A DNA stretch of 64,000 nucleotides from Streptomyces actinomycinicus (GTDB taxonomy: Bacteria > Actinomycetota > Actinomycetes > Streptomycetales > Streptomycetaceae). Shown piece by piece: positions 27,450-37,558 of this stretch (position 1 is the stretch's first letter; each line of letters starts with the position of its first letter). A program made the position numbers and the translations under genes. Under the pieces are notes generated by a model. It worked only from the letters and a program-made list of their open reading frames with translations. It ran no database searches and had not been told where the DNA came from. Where the stretch lies: assembly GCF_016741775.1 (NCBI RefSeq), contig NZ_JAERRK010000001.1, forward strand, positions 1-64,000, in the 5' to 3' direction.

Positions 27450-28796
27450 CTAGCTACCCGAGCGCCCGTGGACGTACTCCGTCGGGAGCACGGGTTCTCC
27501 CCGGGACAGCTGGGTCGCCGAGAGCGGCAGGTTCGCGCGGGCCGCGATGTGCCGGTCCCGGGGCACGTCCAGCGGCTCCCGGGCGACCACCTCGCCGCCC
27601 TCGACCAGCCGGACCAGCAGCTGCCGGTCGGACAGTGCGGCCGGCACCGGTCCGGTGCCGATGACCTCGGCCTCCGCGAAGCCCTCCGCGTCCAGCCGGC
27701 GCGCGGCCCACTTGCGCCCCCCGACGGACGTCTTGCCGCCGGTCGACTTCTTCGCGACCGGCACCAGCGGCGCGTCGGGGCCGGTGGTCTCGGCGCGGGC
27801 GACGAGCTTGTAGACCATGGAGGCGGTCGGGTGCCCCGAGCCGGTGACCAGCTGGGTGCCGACGCCGTACGCGTCCACCGGCGCGGCGGCCAGCGAGGCG
27901 ATGGCGTACTCGTCGAGGTCGGAGGTCACGACGATCTTCGTGTTCGTCGCGCCCAGCTCGTCCAGCTGGTGGCGCACCCGGTGGGCCACCAGCAGCAGGT
28001 CGCCGGAGTCGATGCGCACGGCGCCCAGCTCCGGTCCGGCCACCTCCACCGCCGTGCGGACGGCCTCGGTGACGTCGTAGGTGTCCACCAGCAGCGTCGT
28101 ACCGCGGCCGAGGGTGTCCACCTGGGCCTGGAAGGCGTCCCGCTCGCGGTCGTGGAGCAGGGTGAAGGCGTGGGCGGAGGTGCCGACGGTCGGGATGCCG
28201 TAGCGGAAGCCGGCGGCCAGGTCGGAGGTGGTCGCGAAGCCGCCGATGTACGCGGCGCGGGCGGCGGCCACGGCGGCCAGCTCGTGGGTGCGGCGGGCAC
28301 CCATCTCGATCAGCGGGCGCCCGCCGGCGGCGGAGGCCATGCGGGACGCCGCGGCGGCGACCGCCGAGTCGTGGTTGAGGATGGAGAGGATCACGGTCTC
28401 CAGCAGGACGCACTCGGCGAAGCTGCCCTCGACGCGCATGATCGGGGAGCCCGGGAAGTACACCTCGCCCTCGGGGTAACCCCAGATGTCGCCGCTGAAG
28501 CGGTAGCCGGCGAGCCACTTCAGGGTCTCCTCGTCGACGATCTTCCGCTCGCGCAGGAAGCCGAGGACGTCCTCGTCGAAGCGGAAGTTCTCCACCGCGT
28601 CCAGGACCCGCCCGGTGCCGGCCACCACGCCGTAGCGGCGTCCTTCGGGCAGCCGCCGCGTGAAGACCTCGAACACGCTCCGCCGTTCGGCCGTACCCGC
28701 CTTCAGCGCGGCCTGCAGCATGGTCAGCTCGTACTGGTCCGTGAAGAGCGCCGTCGACGGGACTTCCACCGGCAGCCCAAGGTCCGCCACGTTCAC
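27450..28796 (-). CDS. pncB: nicotinate phosphoribosyltransferase
   Basis: A 448-residue enzyme joining nicotinate to PRPP to give nicotinate mononucleotide, the step after PncA. Landmarks are the N-terminal TDQYELTMLQAALK, FSGDIWGYPEGEVYFPG, the IEMGARRTHE and GGFATTSDLAAGFRYGIPTVGTSAH region, and the PRPP-binding VDTYD and RIDSGDLL segments. The GTG start at 28796 is preceded by GGGGAGG. It is the first gene of the pncB-pncA unit and diverges from clpS across a 147-nt gap that is lower in GC near its centre and should hold both promoters. Confidence 0.94.
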   Translation of the reverse strand: MNVADLGLPVEVPSTALFTDQYELTMLQAALKAGTAERRSVFEVFTRRLPEGRRYGVVAGTGRVLDAVENFRFDEDVLGFLRERKIVDEETLKWLAGYRFSGDIWGYPEGEVYFPGSPIMRVEGSFAECVLLETVILSILNHDSAVAAAASRMASAAGGRPLIEMGARRTHELAAVAAARAAYIGGFATTSDLAAGFRYGIPTVGTSAHAFTLLHDRERDAFQAQVDTLGRGTTLLVDTYDVTEAVRTAVEVAGPELGAVRIDSGDLLLVAHRVRHQLDELGATNTKIVVTSDLDEYAIASLAAAPVDAYGVGTQLVTGSGHPTASMVYKLVARAETTGPDAPLVPVAKKSTGGKTSVGGRKWAARRLDAEGFAEAEVIGTGPVPAALSDRQLLVRLVEGGEVVAREPLDVPRDRHIAARANLPLSATQLSRGEPVLPTEYVHGRSGS

Positions 28797-28943
28797 CGTT
28801 ACCTCCCCTAGCTCGTGCCCGACCGGGTACCCCGGGACCCGCCGGGGGTACGGGACCGTCCCCCGGCAGGTGCGGCATGACGACTGATCGTACCCCCTTT
28901 TCGTCGGTGTGACGATTTATCGGGGCCGTGGCAGCATGGCTGT

Positions 28944-29252
28944 GTGACGTCACCCGCGCCCGTAGAGATCGAACGCACCGAGTCGGCGGAGGAGGTCTTC
29001 GCCGTACCCGAGCCCGACGTCCCCTGGGTCACGATCGTGCACAACGACCCGGTCAACCTGATGAGCTATGTGACCTACGTCTTCCAGGCGTACTTCGGCT
29101 ACAGCAAGGACAAGGCCACCAAGCTCATGCTCGATGTCCACCACAAGGGCCGGGCGGTCGTCTCCAGCGGCAGCCGCGAGGAGATGGAGCGCGACGTGCA
29201 GGCGATGCACGGCTACGGTCTGTGGGCCACCCTCCAGCAGGACCGGAAGTAG
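28944..29252 (+). CDS. clpS: ATP-dependent Clp protease adaptor ClpS
   Basis: A 102-residue adaptor that delivers N-degron substrates to ClpAP/ClpCP. The core motif [19 protein letters not shown] carries the conserved NDP and the Met-containing helix that bind the destabilising N-terminal residue; [10 protein letters not shown] with the His pair follows. The first 25 residues are the flexible tail that enters the ClpA/C pore. The start is GTG 28944. The DUF2017 gene follows 12 nt later, an arrangement common in actinobacteria. Confidence 0.95.
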   Translation: MTSPAPVEIERTESAEEVFAVPEPDVPWVTIVHNDPVNLMSYVTYVFQAYFGYSKDKATKLMLDVHHKGRAVVSSGSREEMERDVQAMHGYGLWATLQQDRK

Positions 29253-29264
29253 CGACCGACTCAC

Positions 29265-29870
29265 ATGCCCGGACATTTCGAACCGCTCCCCGGCGGCGGC
29301 GCGGCCGTCGCGCTCGACGACGTCGAGATCTCCATCATCCGGTCGCTGGCAGTCCAGCTGCTGGAGCTGATCGGCCCGGGCCCCGGCGCCGACACTCCCG
29401 ACGACCCGCTCGCGGAGCTGTTCGCCGAGGGGCCGAGCGAGCCGCCCGCCGACCCGGTCCTCAAGAGGCTCTTCCCGGACGCCTACGTCGATCCGGAGCA
29501 GGCCGCCGGTTCCTCCGCCGAGGCCGAGGAGCGGCGGGCGCACTCCGCCGAGTTCCGCCGCTTCACCGAGAACGACCTCAGGGCCGGCAAGCGGGAGAAC
29601 GCGCTCGCCGTGATCCGCACTCTCGACGCGCTCGCCCCGGTGGACGAGGGCGGGGCGGTGCTCAAGCTGTCCCCCGAGGAGTCCCGGCAGTGGCTCGGCG
29701 CCCTCAACGACCTCCGGCTGGCCATCGGCTCCCGCCTGGAGATCACCGACGAGGACGACACCGACCTCCTCTACCGGCTCCCGGAGGAGGACCCGCGCAA
29801 GCCGATGGTGCTGGCCTATCTGTGGCTGGGCGGACTCCAGGAAACCCTGGTGGCGACCCTGATCTCCTAG
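29265..29870 (+). CDS. DUF2017 protein
   Basis: A 201-residue acidic soluble protein of the actinobacterial DUF2017 family, nearly always next to clpS. Markers are VALDDVEISIIRSLAVQLLEL, the RLFPDAYVDPE segment, RRFTENDLRAGKRENALAV and the C-terminal YLWLGGLQETL. No enzyme motif is visible. Linkage with clpS suggests a role around Clp proteolysis, but this is unproven. Confidence 0.9.
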   Translation: MPGHFEPLPGGGAAVALDDVEISIIRSLAVQLLELIGPGPGADTPDDPLAELFAEGPSEPPADPVLKRLFPDAYVDPEQAAGSSAEAEERRAHSAEFRRFTENDLRAGKRENALAVIRTLDALAPVDEGGAVLKLSPEESRQWLGALNDLRLAIGSRLEITDEDDTDLLYRLPEEDPRKPMVLAYLWLGGLQETLVATLIS

Positions 29871-29936
29871 GGCGTCGGCCGGTGGACCGGGGGAGCGGCA
29901 GCGCTTTCGCCGGGGTTCACCCCATTTACGGTGTAC

Positions 29937-30014
29937 GAGTGTTCGCTCAGCGGACGCTCAAATCCGGATAACGATCCCGTCACCGTTGCGGCCTGGTTTG
30001 ACGCATTTGAGCGT
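29937..30014 (+). promoter_or_regulatory. operator-like inverted repeats upstream of the amino-acid permease
   Basis: The 395-nt gap before the permease holds two linked symmetries. GAGTGTTCGC (29937-29946) and GCGGACGCTC (29950-29959) form an imperfect palindrome. ACGCTCAAAT (29954-29963) and ATTTGAGCGT (30005-30014) form a perfect 10-bp inverted repeat 41 nt apart. A TTGAGC/TACCTA promoter pair with 16-nt spacing overlaps the right half-site. Further down, short hairpins (30205-30216, 30221-30235) lie near the start codon. No known riboswitch was recognised. Confidence 0.5.
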
Positions 30015-30265
30015 TCTTTGTCCGCTTTTACCTATGGGGTGCGTCACAACCCGTCTGTGTGATCAGTATTGCGGCCGTGATAAATCTTCACGACCGCCCG
30101 GCCAACACCACCCATGTTCGGCCGGGTGCGCCACCGAGCCGACGACCGTCGGCCAGGCACGGGCGAGCTTGAGAAAGCCGCCCAGCTCCATCAATCCGGG
30201 GGGATCGAAACCCGATCCGAGGCCGACGAAAGGCCTGGGTCGGCATGGAGAAAGGCGCACCACTC

Positions 30266-31684
30266 ATGGCCTCTGAGAAGGTCACCACCGCCCCTGAGGA
30301 GGGGTACGAGCGAGGGCTCGGCAGCCGTCAGGTCCAGATGATCGCCATCGGCGGCGCCATCGGCGTCGGCCTGTTCCTGGGCGCCGGGGCCAACATCGCC
30401 AAGGCAGGTCCCAGCCTGATCCTGATGTACGCCCTCGCGGGCGTGATCATCTTCTTCATCATGCGGGCCTTGGGCGAGCTGCTGCTGTACCGCCCGGTCT
30501 CCGGCTCGTTCGCCGAGTACTCCCGGGAGTTCCTCGGCCCGTTCTTCGGTTACTTCACCGGCTGGACGTACTGGCTGATGTGGGTCGTGACCGGCATGGC
30601 CGAACTGACGGCCGCCGCGATCTACGTCAACTACTGGTTCCCGTCCGTCCCGCAGTGGGTGACGGCGCTGGTCTTCCTGGTGGTCCTGTTCGTGGCCAAC
30701 CTGATCTCGGTGAAGCTGTTCGGCGAGATCGAGTTCTGGTTCTCCATGGTCAAGGTGACCGCGCTCATCGGCATGATCGTGATCGGTCTCGGTGTGCTCA
30801 CCTTCGGGTTCAGCGCCGCCGGTGACACCGCCACGGTGACGAACCTGTGGCAGTTCGACGGCTTCTTCCCCAAGGGCATCGGCTCCTCCCTGATGACCCT
30901 CCAGGGCGTGATGTTCGCCTACCTCGCCGTCGAGCTGGTCGGCGTCACCGCGGGCGAGTCCGAGGACCCGGAGAAGACCCTCCCCAAGGCGATCAACACC
31001 CTGCCCTGGCGCATCGCCCTGTTCTACGTCGGTGCCCTCTCGGTCATCCTGTGCGTGGTGAAGTGGACGCAGTTCGCCGAGGGCGTCAGCCCCTTCGTGA
31101 AGGCGTTCGCGGTCATCGGCATCCCGGCCGGCGCCGGCATCGTGAACTTCGTGGTGCTCACCGCGGCCCTGTCGTCCTGTAACTCGGGCATGTACTCCAC
31201 GGGCCGCATGCTGCGCACCCTCGCGGACAACGGCGAGGCCCCGCGCGTCTTCTCCAAGCTGTCCTCCACGAAGACCCCGGCGCTCGGCATCACCGTCTCG
31301 GTGGCCTTCATGGGCATCGGCGTGATCCTCAACTACATCGTCCCGGAGAAGGCGTTCGGCTACGTCACCTCCGTCGCCACCGCGGCCGGCATCTGGACCT
31401 GGCTGATGATCCTCGTCAGCCACGTCCTCTACCGCCGCGCGGTCGACGCGGGCCGGCTGCCCGCCAGCTCCTTCCCGGCGCCGGGCGGTGCGAAGTGCTC
31501 GTACGTCGCCATCGCGTTCCTGCTGTTCGTCACCGGCCTGATCGCATACGATGCCGACTCCCGCGTCTGCCTGTACGTCATGGCGGTCTGGGCCGTGGCG
31601 CTCGGCATCGGCTGGCTGGTCCTGAAGTCCCGCACCCCCGAGGTCACGAGCCGCCGGGAGCCGGAGTTCGAGAACGTGGGCTGA
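30266..31684 (+). CDS. amino-acid permease (APC superfamily, AAT family)
   Basis: A 472-residue transporter with 12 hydrophobic helices. The family signature is at the first helix (MIAIGGAIGVGLFLGAG), followed by YALAGVIIFFIMRALGELL, VSGSFAEYSREFLGPFFGY with the Trp-rich GWTYWLMWV, the helix-6 MFAYLAVELVGVTAGE, and SSCNSGMYSTGRMLRTLA. It imports an amino acid with protons; closest types carry Lys, Phe/Tyr/Trp, Pro or GABA, and the substrate is not decidable here. ATG 30266 is chosen since GGAGAAAGG lies about 10 bases upstream; an ATG at 30245 precedes that site. Confidence 0.92.
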   Translation: MASEKVTTAPEEGYERGLGSRQVQMIAIGGAIGVGLFLGAGANIAKAGPSLILMYALAGVIIFFIMRALGELLLYRPVSGSFAEYSREFLGPFFGYFTGWTYWLMWVVTGMAELTAAAIYVNYWFPSVPQWVTALVFLVVLFVANLISVKLFGEIEFWFSMVKVTALIGMIVIGLGVLTFGFSAAGDTATVTNLWQFDGFFPKGIGSSLMTLQGVMFAYLAVELVGVTAGESEDPEKTLPKAINTLPWRIALFYVGALSVILCVVKWTQFAEGVSPFVKAFAVIGIPAGAGIVNFVVLTAALSSCNSGMYSTGRMLRTLADNGEAPRVFSKLSSTKTPALGITVSVAFMGIGVILNYIVPEKAFGYVTSVATAAGIWTWLMILVSHVLYRRAVDAGRLPASSFPAPGGAKCSYVAIAFLLFVTGLIAYDADSRVCLYVMAVWAVALGIGWLVLKSRTPEVTSRREPEFENVG

Positions 31685-31817
31685 CCCCCTCCACGGACGT
31701 CCGGCCGCCGGGAGCACTCGTGGCGCCCCCGGCGGCCGCCGCTCAGGACGTCCACCATGTGGGCCGCCTCGTACCATCCACCGGTACGGGGCGGCCCCAC
31801 TGCTTATCCTGACGGAC

Positions 31818-32240
31818 ATGCTGACCATCACCCAGGCCCTCGTCGACCAGATCGTCGCGCACGCGCGCAAGGACCACCCCGACGAGGCGTGCGGCGTCGT
31901 CGCGGGCCCGGCCGGCTCGGACCGCCCCGAGCGCTTCATCCCGATGCTGAACGCCGCCATGTCGCCCACCTTCTACGAGTTCGACTCGGGCGACCTGCTC
32001 AAGCTCTACCGCGAGATGGACGACCGCGACGAGGAACCCGTGGTCATCTACCACTCCCACACCGCGACCGAGGCCTACCCGTCCCGCACGGACATCTCCT
32101 ACGCCAACGAGCCCGGCGCCCACTACGTCCTCGTCTCCACCGCCGACACCGACGGCCTCGGCGACTTCCAGTTCCGCTCGTTCCGCATCCTGGAGGGCGA
32201 GGTCACGGAGGAGGACGTGAAGATCGTCGAGGCCTACTGA
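31818..32240 (+). CDS. mec: JAMM metalloprotease Mec (CysO-cysteine hydrolase)
   Basis: A 140-residue JAB1/MPN-type zinc protease. The JAMM motif is complete: Glu23 (DEACGVV), His79-x-His81 with the intervening Ser (YHSHTATEAYPS), Ser89 and Asp92 (SRTD). In Mycobacterium the homologue Mec releases cysteine from the C-terminus of the sulfur carrier CysO. The downstream cysO and cysM genes here make the same role very likely. The gap to cysO is 311 nt and contains a small leader peptide, so the latter two may have their own promoter. Confidence 0.92.
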   Translation: MLTITQALVDQIVAHARKDHPDEACGVVAGPAGSDRPERFIPMLNAAMSPTFYEFDSGDLLKLYREMDDRDEEPVVIYHSHTATEAYPSRTDISYANEPGAHYVLVSTADTDGLGDFQFRSFRILEGEVTEEDVKIVEAY

Positions 32241-32331
32241 GCCCGCTCCCGGTCCCGGGATACGGGCAGCGGCCATCCAGCATGCGAGATCACATTCCGG
32301 GGACCGGACCGGGAATCGATACGATGAGCCC

Positions 32332-32427
32332 ATGGTTCTGAACGACGTGAGCGACAAGACGCCGAGCGTGCTGCTCGTGGCGCGGCTGCACGTCGACCTG
32401 TGCAGGCTGAACAGCGCCATCTGTTGA
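32332..32427 (+). CDS. Cys-terminated leader peptide upstream of cysO-cysM
   Basis: A 31-codon reading frame whose product ends LVARLHVDLCRLNSAIC, followed by TGA. This matches the actinobacterial leader-peptide pattern of basic/HVDL-C-R-x-x-S-A-I-C found before cysteine and sulfur-assimilation genes, in which ribosome stalling on Cys codons is thought to control the genes behind. The two Cys codons are TGC and, as the last codon, TGT. A TACGAT -10-like box at 32320-32325 places a transcription start at or next to the ATG, so the message may be leaderless. An in-frame GTG at 32347 is an alternative start. GC-rich inverted repeats lie between the peptide and cysO. Confidence 0.75.
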   Translation: MVLNDVSDKTPSVLLVARLHVDLCRLNSAIC

Positions 32428-32551
32428 CGTTCCCCGCCGCCGTACGGCCGTGTGCCGCGGCGCCGCCCCCGTGCCGGATGCCCGGGGGGACCCCAGTCGC
32501 GCCGCCGCGCGCACACCACCCGACGAACCCTTCCGACAGGAGTCCGCCACC

Positions 32552-32830
32552 ATGGCCATCGAGGTCCGCATCCCCACCATCCTCCGCACGTACACGGACG
32601 GCCAGAAGGCGGTGGAGGGCAGCGGGAACACCCTCGCCGACCTCTTCGCCGACCTCGAGACCCGGCACGCGGGCATCCAGGCCCGCATCGTGGACGACGG
32701 CAAGCTGCGCCGGTTCGTCAACGTGTACCTGAACGACGAGGACGTCCGCTTCATCGACGGCATCGACACCAAGCTGTCCGACGGCGACACCGTGACGATC
32801 CTGCCGGCCGTCGCCGGCGGCATGCGCTGA
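32552..32830 (+). CDS. cysO: CysO sulfur-carrier protein (MoaD/ThiS fold)
   Basis: A 92-residue ubiquitin-like sulfur carrier. It ends in the diglycine AVAGGMR, two residues longer than the mature GG end, exactly as in mycobacterial CysO, where the MoeZ-type enzyme activates it after trimming. The core VNVYLNDEDVRFIDGIDTKLS followed by DGDTVTILPAVAGG is typical of MoaD/ThiS proteins. AGGAG precedes ATG 32552. The C-terminal thiocarboxylate donates sulfur to O-phosphoserine bound on CysM, and Mec then frees cysteine. The cysM gene begins 17 nt later. Confidence 0.94.
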   Translation: MAIEVRIPTILRTYTDGQKAVEGSGNTLADLFADLETRHAGIQARIVDDGKLRRFVNVYLNDEDVRFIDGIDTKLSDGDTVTILPAVAGGMR

Positions 32831-32841
32831 TCGGCCGCTGA

Positions 32842-33798
<957 letters not shown>

Positions 33799-33980
33799 GT
33801 CCGGCCGGCGACGCGTCCGCCGCGCGTCGCCCGCGCCCGCCCCGGGCCGCACCGCCACCCCGTCCCGCCCCCTTTGGCGAGGGGGCGGACGTGTGGGATC
33901 CGTTTGCTCGGGTGGTACGTCACATCTGCACCAGGCACCGGGCCGGCCGGCCCGGCAGCAGACGGCAGAAAGGCGGACCC

Positions 33981-34442
33981 ATGCGCCGTACGACGCCCCT
34001 CGCCCTCGCGGCGGCAGCGCTGCTCCTCGCGGGCTGCGGCTCCCAGCAGGACTCCGGGAGCAGCGACAAGGTGTCCGCGCCGCCCCGCAGTGCCACACCG
34101 TCTCCCACCCGGTCCGGCGGCGGGTGCACCGCCCACGTCGAGCTGTCCGCCGCCGACCACGGCCGCACCGTCTGCGTGACCGGCGGCGGCGAGGTCCGGC
34201 TCACCCTGGACGGCACCAGGACCCGCCCCTGGAAGCCGGTCACCGCCGACGGCAGCGGACTGAAGGCCATCAACGCGGGCTTCGTGCTCCAGCCGGGTGA
34301 CGCCACGGCCGCGTACCAGGCGGTGGCCGCCGGCACCGTGCGCCTCACGTCCTCGCGCCCGCTGTGCGCCGAGCCCACCGCGCCGGGCCAGGTGTCCTGC
34401 AAGGGCATCGAGGAGTGGGCGGTCACCGTCCGGGTGAGCTAG
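33981..34442 (+). CDS. secreted lipoprotein of unknown function
   Basis: A 153-residue protein with a lipoprotein signal (LALAAAALLLAGC, lipobox Cys about 19) and a Ser/Pro/Thr-rich linker. A small beta-rich domain with two further Cys pairs follows (GGGCTAHVEL/TVCVTGGGEV and PLCAEP/QVSCKG), likely disulfide-bonded. ATG 33981 follows AGAAAGGCGG. No family is recognised. It lies 182 nt behind cysM and converges on the MazF-like gene. Confidence 0.75.
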   Translation: MRRTTPLALAAAALLLAGCGSQQDSGSSDKVSAPPRSATPSPTRSGGGCTAHVELSAADHGRTVCVTGGGEVRLTLDGTRTRPWKPVTADGSGLKAINAGFVLQPGDATAAYQAVAAGTVRLTSSRPLCAEPTAPGQVSCKGIEEWAVTVRVS

Positions 34443-34518
34443 GGCCTCTCCTTCGGATCTTGCCGGGGCCGGCCGGAAGGCATCGTCGCCCGGTGCCGGT
34501 CTGATCCGGAAGGAAGCC

Positions 34519-34977
34519 CTAGCCGGCCAGGTGCCGCACCTGGTCCCACAGGACCGGGTCGACCACGCCCACCCGGCGCCGGAAGCCCTCCACCGGCACC
34601 TCGCGCAGCTCGTCGGTCTGCAGGAAGCTGGGCCGCCCCTGGGCGTCGCCGACGGCGCCGGGCGGCAGCGGGATCACCCCGCTGCGCTCGTCGTGGTACT
34701 TGCTGGTGATCTTCGCGACCGTCGCCCGGTCGCCGCGCACGGCCAGCACCAGGCAGGGCCGGTCCTTCACCACGGCCCGGTCCTCGTACGGCACGTTCGC
34801 CCACCAGATGTCCCCGGGGGTCGGCCGGGGCGCATGCCCTGTACGGGTGCCCGCGCGTCCGGGCGGGCGCAGCCGGCGTCCGCCCGGCCGGCGGCCCCGG
34901 CCCCAGCCGTCGACGAGCGTGGCGACCAGCGCGAGCAGTACCACCGCCGCGAGCGCCAGCCACCAGGACGTGTCCAT
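34519..34977 (-). CDS. membrane-anchored PemK/MazF-like protein
   Basis: A 152-residue protein. Residues 5-22 (WWLALAAVVLLALVATLV) form a transmembrane helix, followed by an Arg/Pro-rich linker and a MazF/PemK-type SH3-like barrel from about residue 53: PGDIWWANVPYEDRAVVKDR, PCLVLAVRGDRATVAKIT, RSGVIPLPPGAV and VVDPVLWDQVRHL. MazF proteins are usually ribosome-independent endoribonuclease toxins with a cotranscribed antitoxin. No antitoxin gene is adjacent and the membrane anchor is unusual, so it may be a domesticated relative. ATG 34977 is chosen because it begins the helix. Confidence 0.78.
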   Translation of the reverse strand: MDTSWWLALAAVVLLALVATLVDGWGRGRRPGGRRLRPPGRAGTRTGHAPRPTPGDIWWANVPYEDRAVVKDRPCLVLAVRGDRATVAKITSKYHDERSGVIPLPPGAVGDAQGRPSFLQTDELREVPVEGFRRRVGVVDPVLWDQVRHLAG

Positions 34978-35215
34978 ACGACGACGTTACCGGCGCGCGC
35001 CGCACATCGCGCGCCCTCTCGTCATCCTTGTGCGCCCCCGGTCCAGCCGAACCGGTGACAGCACAGGTGAGTTCGCCCACAACGGCCCCTGGTGGAGGAG
35101 CGACCCGTGCTTTTGCGCCTTACGCTCGACAAACCGCACGACCCCCGACAGCCCTCATCCCGAGCGGCTCTCCGTCCCCGCCCACCGCTTTCCCGCCAAC
35201 GGAGGTTTCTGCTTC

Positions 35216-35968
35216 ATGAAGCTCACCGTCGTCGGCTGCTCGGGGTCGTTCCCGTCCGCGGAATCGGCCTGTTCGAGCTACCTCGTCGAGGCCGACGGCT
35301 TCCGGCTGCTTCTCGACATGGGCAACGGCGCCCTGGGCGAGCTGCAGCGCCACTGCGGTCTCTACGACCTCGACGCGATCTTCCTCAGCCATCTGCACGC
35401 CGACCACTGCATCGACATGCTCGCCTACTTCGTCGCGCGGTACTACCGCCACGAAGGAGGCCGCTGCGCCCCGATGCCCGTCTACGGACCCGAGGGCACC
35501 GAGCACCGGCTGACCACCGCCTACGCGGACACCCCCTCCGCCTCCTCCATGAGCGAGGTCTTCGACTTCCACACGGTCAAGCCGTCCACGTTCGAGATCG
35601 GGCCGTTCACCGTGCACACCGAGCGGGTCCGCCACCCGGTGGAGGCGTACGCCATCCGCCTCGAGCACGGCGGGAAGTCCCTGACGTACTCCGGCGACAC
35701 GGGCGTGACCGAGGCGCTGGACGAGCTGGCCCGGGACACCGACCTGTTCCTGTGCGAGGCCGCGTTCACGCACGGCAAGGAGAGCATCCCCGACCTGCAC
35801 CTCAACGGCCGCGAGGCGGGTGAGACGGCGGCCCGGGCGAGCGCCCGCCGCCTGGTCCTCACCCACATCCCGCCGTGGACCGATCCCGGCATCAACCTGC
35901 GGGACGCCCGCGAGGTCTTCGCCGGACCGGTGCACCTGGCCGCGCCGCGGCAGACGTACGAGATCTGA
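35216..35968 (+). CDS. metallo-beta-lactamase-fold hydrolase
   Basis: A 250-residue MBL-fold protein with the metal motif HLHADH (His59, His61, Asp63, His64), the N-terminal GCSGSFPSAESACSSYL and a later TYSGDTGVTE that supplies the bridging Asp. RLVLTHIPPW gives the last His. This arrangement resembles RNase Z-like and cyclic-nucleotide phosphodiesterase-like members that sit near rph in actinobacteria. Substrate unknown. GGAGGTTT lies upstream of ATG 35216. A 39-bp tandem repeat begins inside its stop codon. Confidence 0.83.
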   Translation: MKLTVVGCSGSFPSAESACSSYLVEADGFRLLLDMGNGALGELQRHCGLYDLDAIFLSHLHADHCIDMLAYFVARYYRHEGGRCAPMPVYGPEGTEHRLTTAYADTPSASSMSEVFDFHTVKPSTFEIGPFTVHTERVRHPVEAYAIRLEHGGKSLTYSGDTGVTEALDELARDTDLFLCEAAFTHGKESIPDLHLNGREAGETAARASARRLVLTHIPPWTDPGINLRDAREVFAGPVHLAAPRQTYEI

Positions 35969-36060
35969 CCCCGGCACCACGAAGGCCCGGCCCCGGCGCA
36001 ACGCAGACCCCGGTACCTGGAGGGCCCGGCCCCCGCGCAACGCAGGCCCCGGTACCAGGA
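35967..36060. repeat. 39-bp tandem repeat, about 2.4 copies
   Basis: Units beginning GACCCCGG or GGCCCCGG start at 35967, 36006 and 36045 with exact 39-nt spacing; the first two contain GCGCAACGCA at the end. The array begins within the stop codon of the MBL gene and runs into the terminator hairpin. Confidence 0.75.
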
Positions 36061-36090
36061 AGGCCCCGGAACCTGCTGGTTCCGGGGCCT
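36061..36090. terminator. bidirectional terminator between MBL gene and nagE2
   Basis: Arms at 36061-36073 and 36078-36090 form a perfect 13-bp GC-rich stem with a 4-nt TGCT loop, between two convergent genes. Confidence 0.85.
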
Positions 36091-36109
36091 GCGTGATGTA
36101 GTGGCCGGA

Positions 36110-37375
<1,266 letters not shown>

Positions 37376-37435
37376 AACTTCCTCCAGTGGGCAAGGCGCC
37401 GCCCGGGAACCGAGGAAGGTGGACGGCAGCGTCTC

Positions 37436-37464
37436 TGGTCTACACCACCCAGTGGTGTAGACCT
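37436..37464 (-). promoter_or_regulatory. paired DasR operators (dre) upstream of nagE2
   Basis: TGGTCTACACCACC (37436-37449) and AGTGGTGTAGACCT (37451-37464) are two facing matches to the dre consensus ACTGGTCTAGACCACT. DasR is the GntR-type repressor released by GlcN-6-phosphate. The pair sits in the promoter region of nagE2 and together forms a larger palindrome. Confidence 0.85.
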
Positions 37465-37558
37465 GTTGTAGCACGATGAAGGCGGGATAAGGAACCCGCG
37501 AATCCGCTACCGCGGCGCTACGCCCCGTACCCGCCCGCGCGGGCGCCCGAGCGGTGCC

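Noticed and set aside
29990..30265. A riboswitch in the permease leader
   Set aside because: Small hairpins exist but no known class (glycine, lysine, c-di-AMP, guanidine, SAM) could be matched by its conserved core.
30191..31969. A 592-codon minus-strand open frame opposite the permease
   Set aside because: Product is Asp/His/Arg-rich without domains; the permease on the plus strand explains the sequence.
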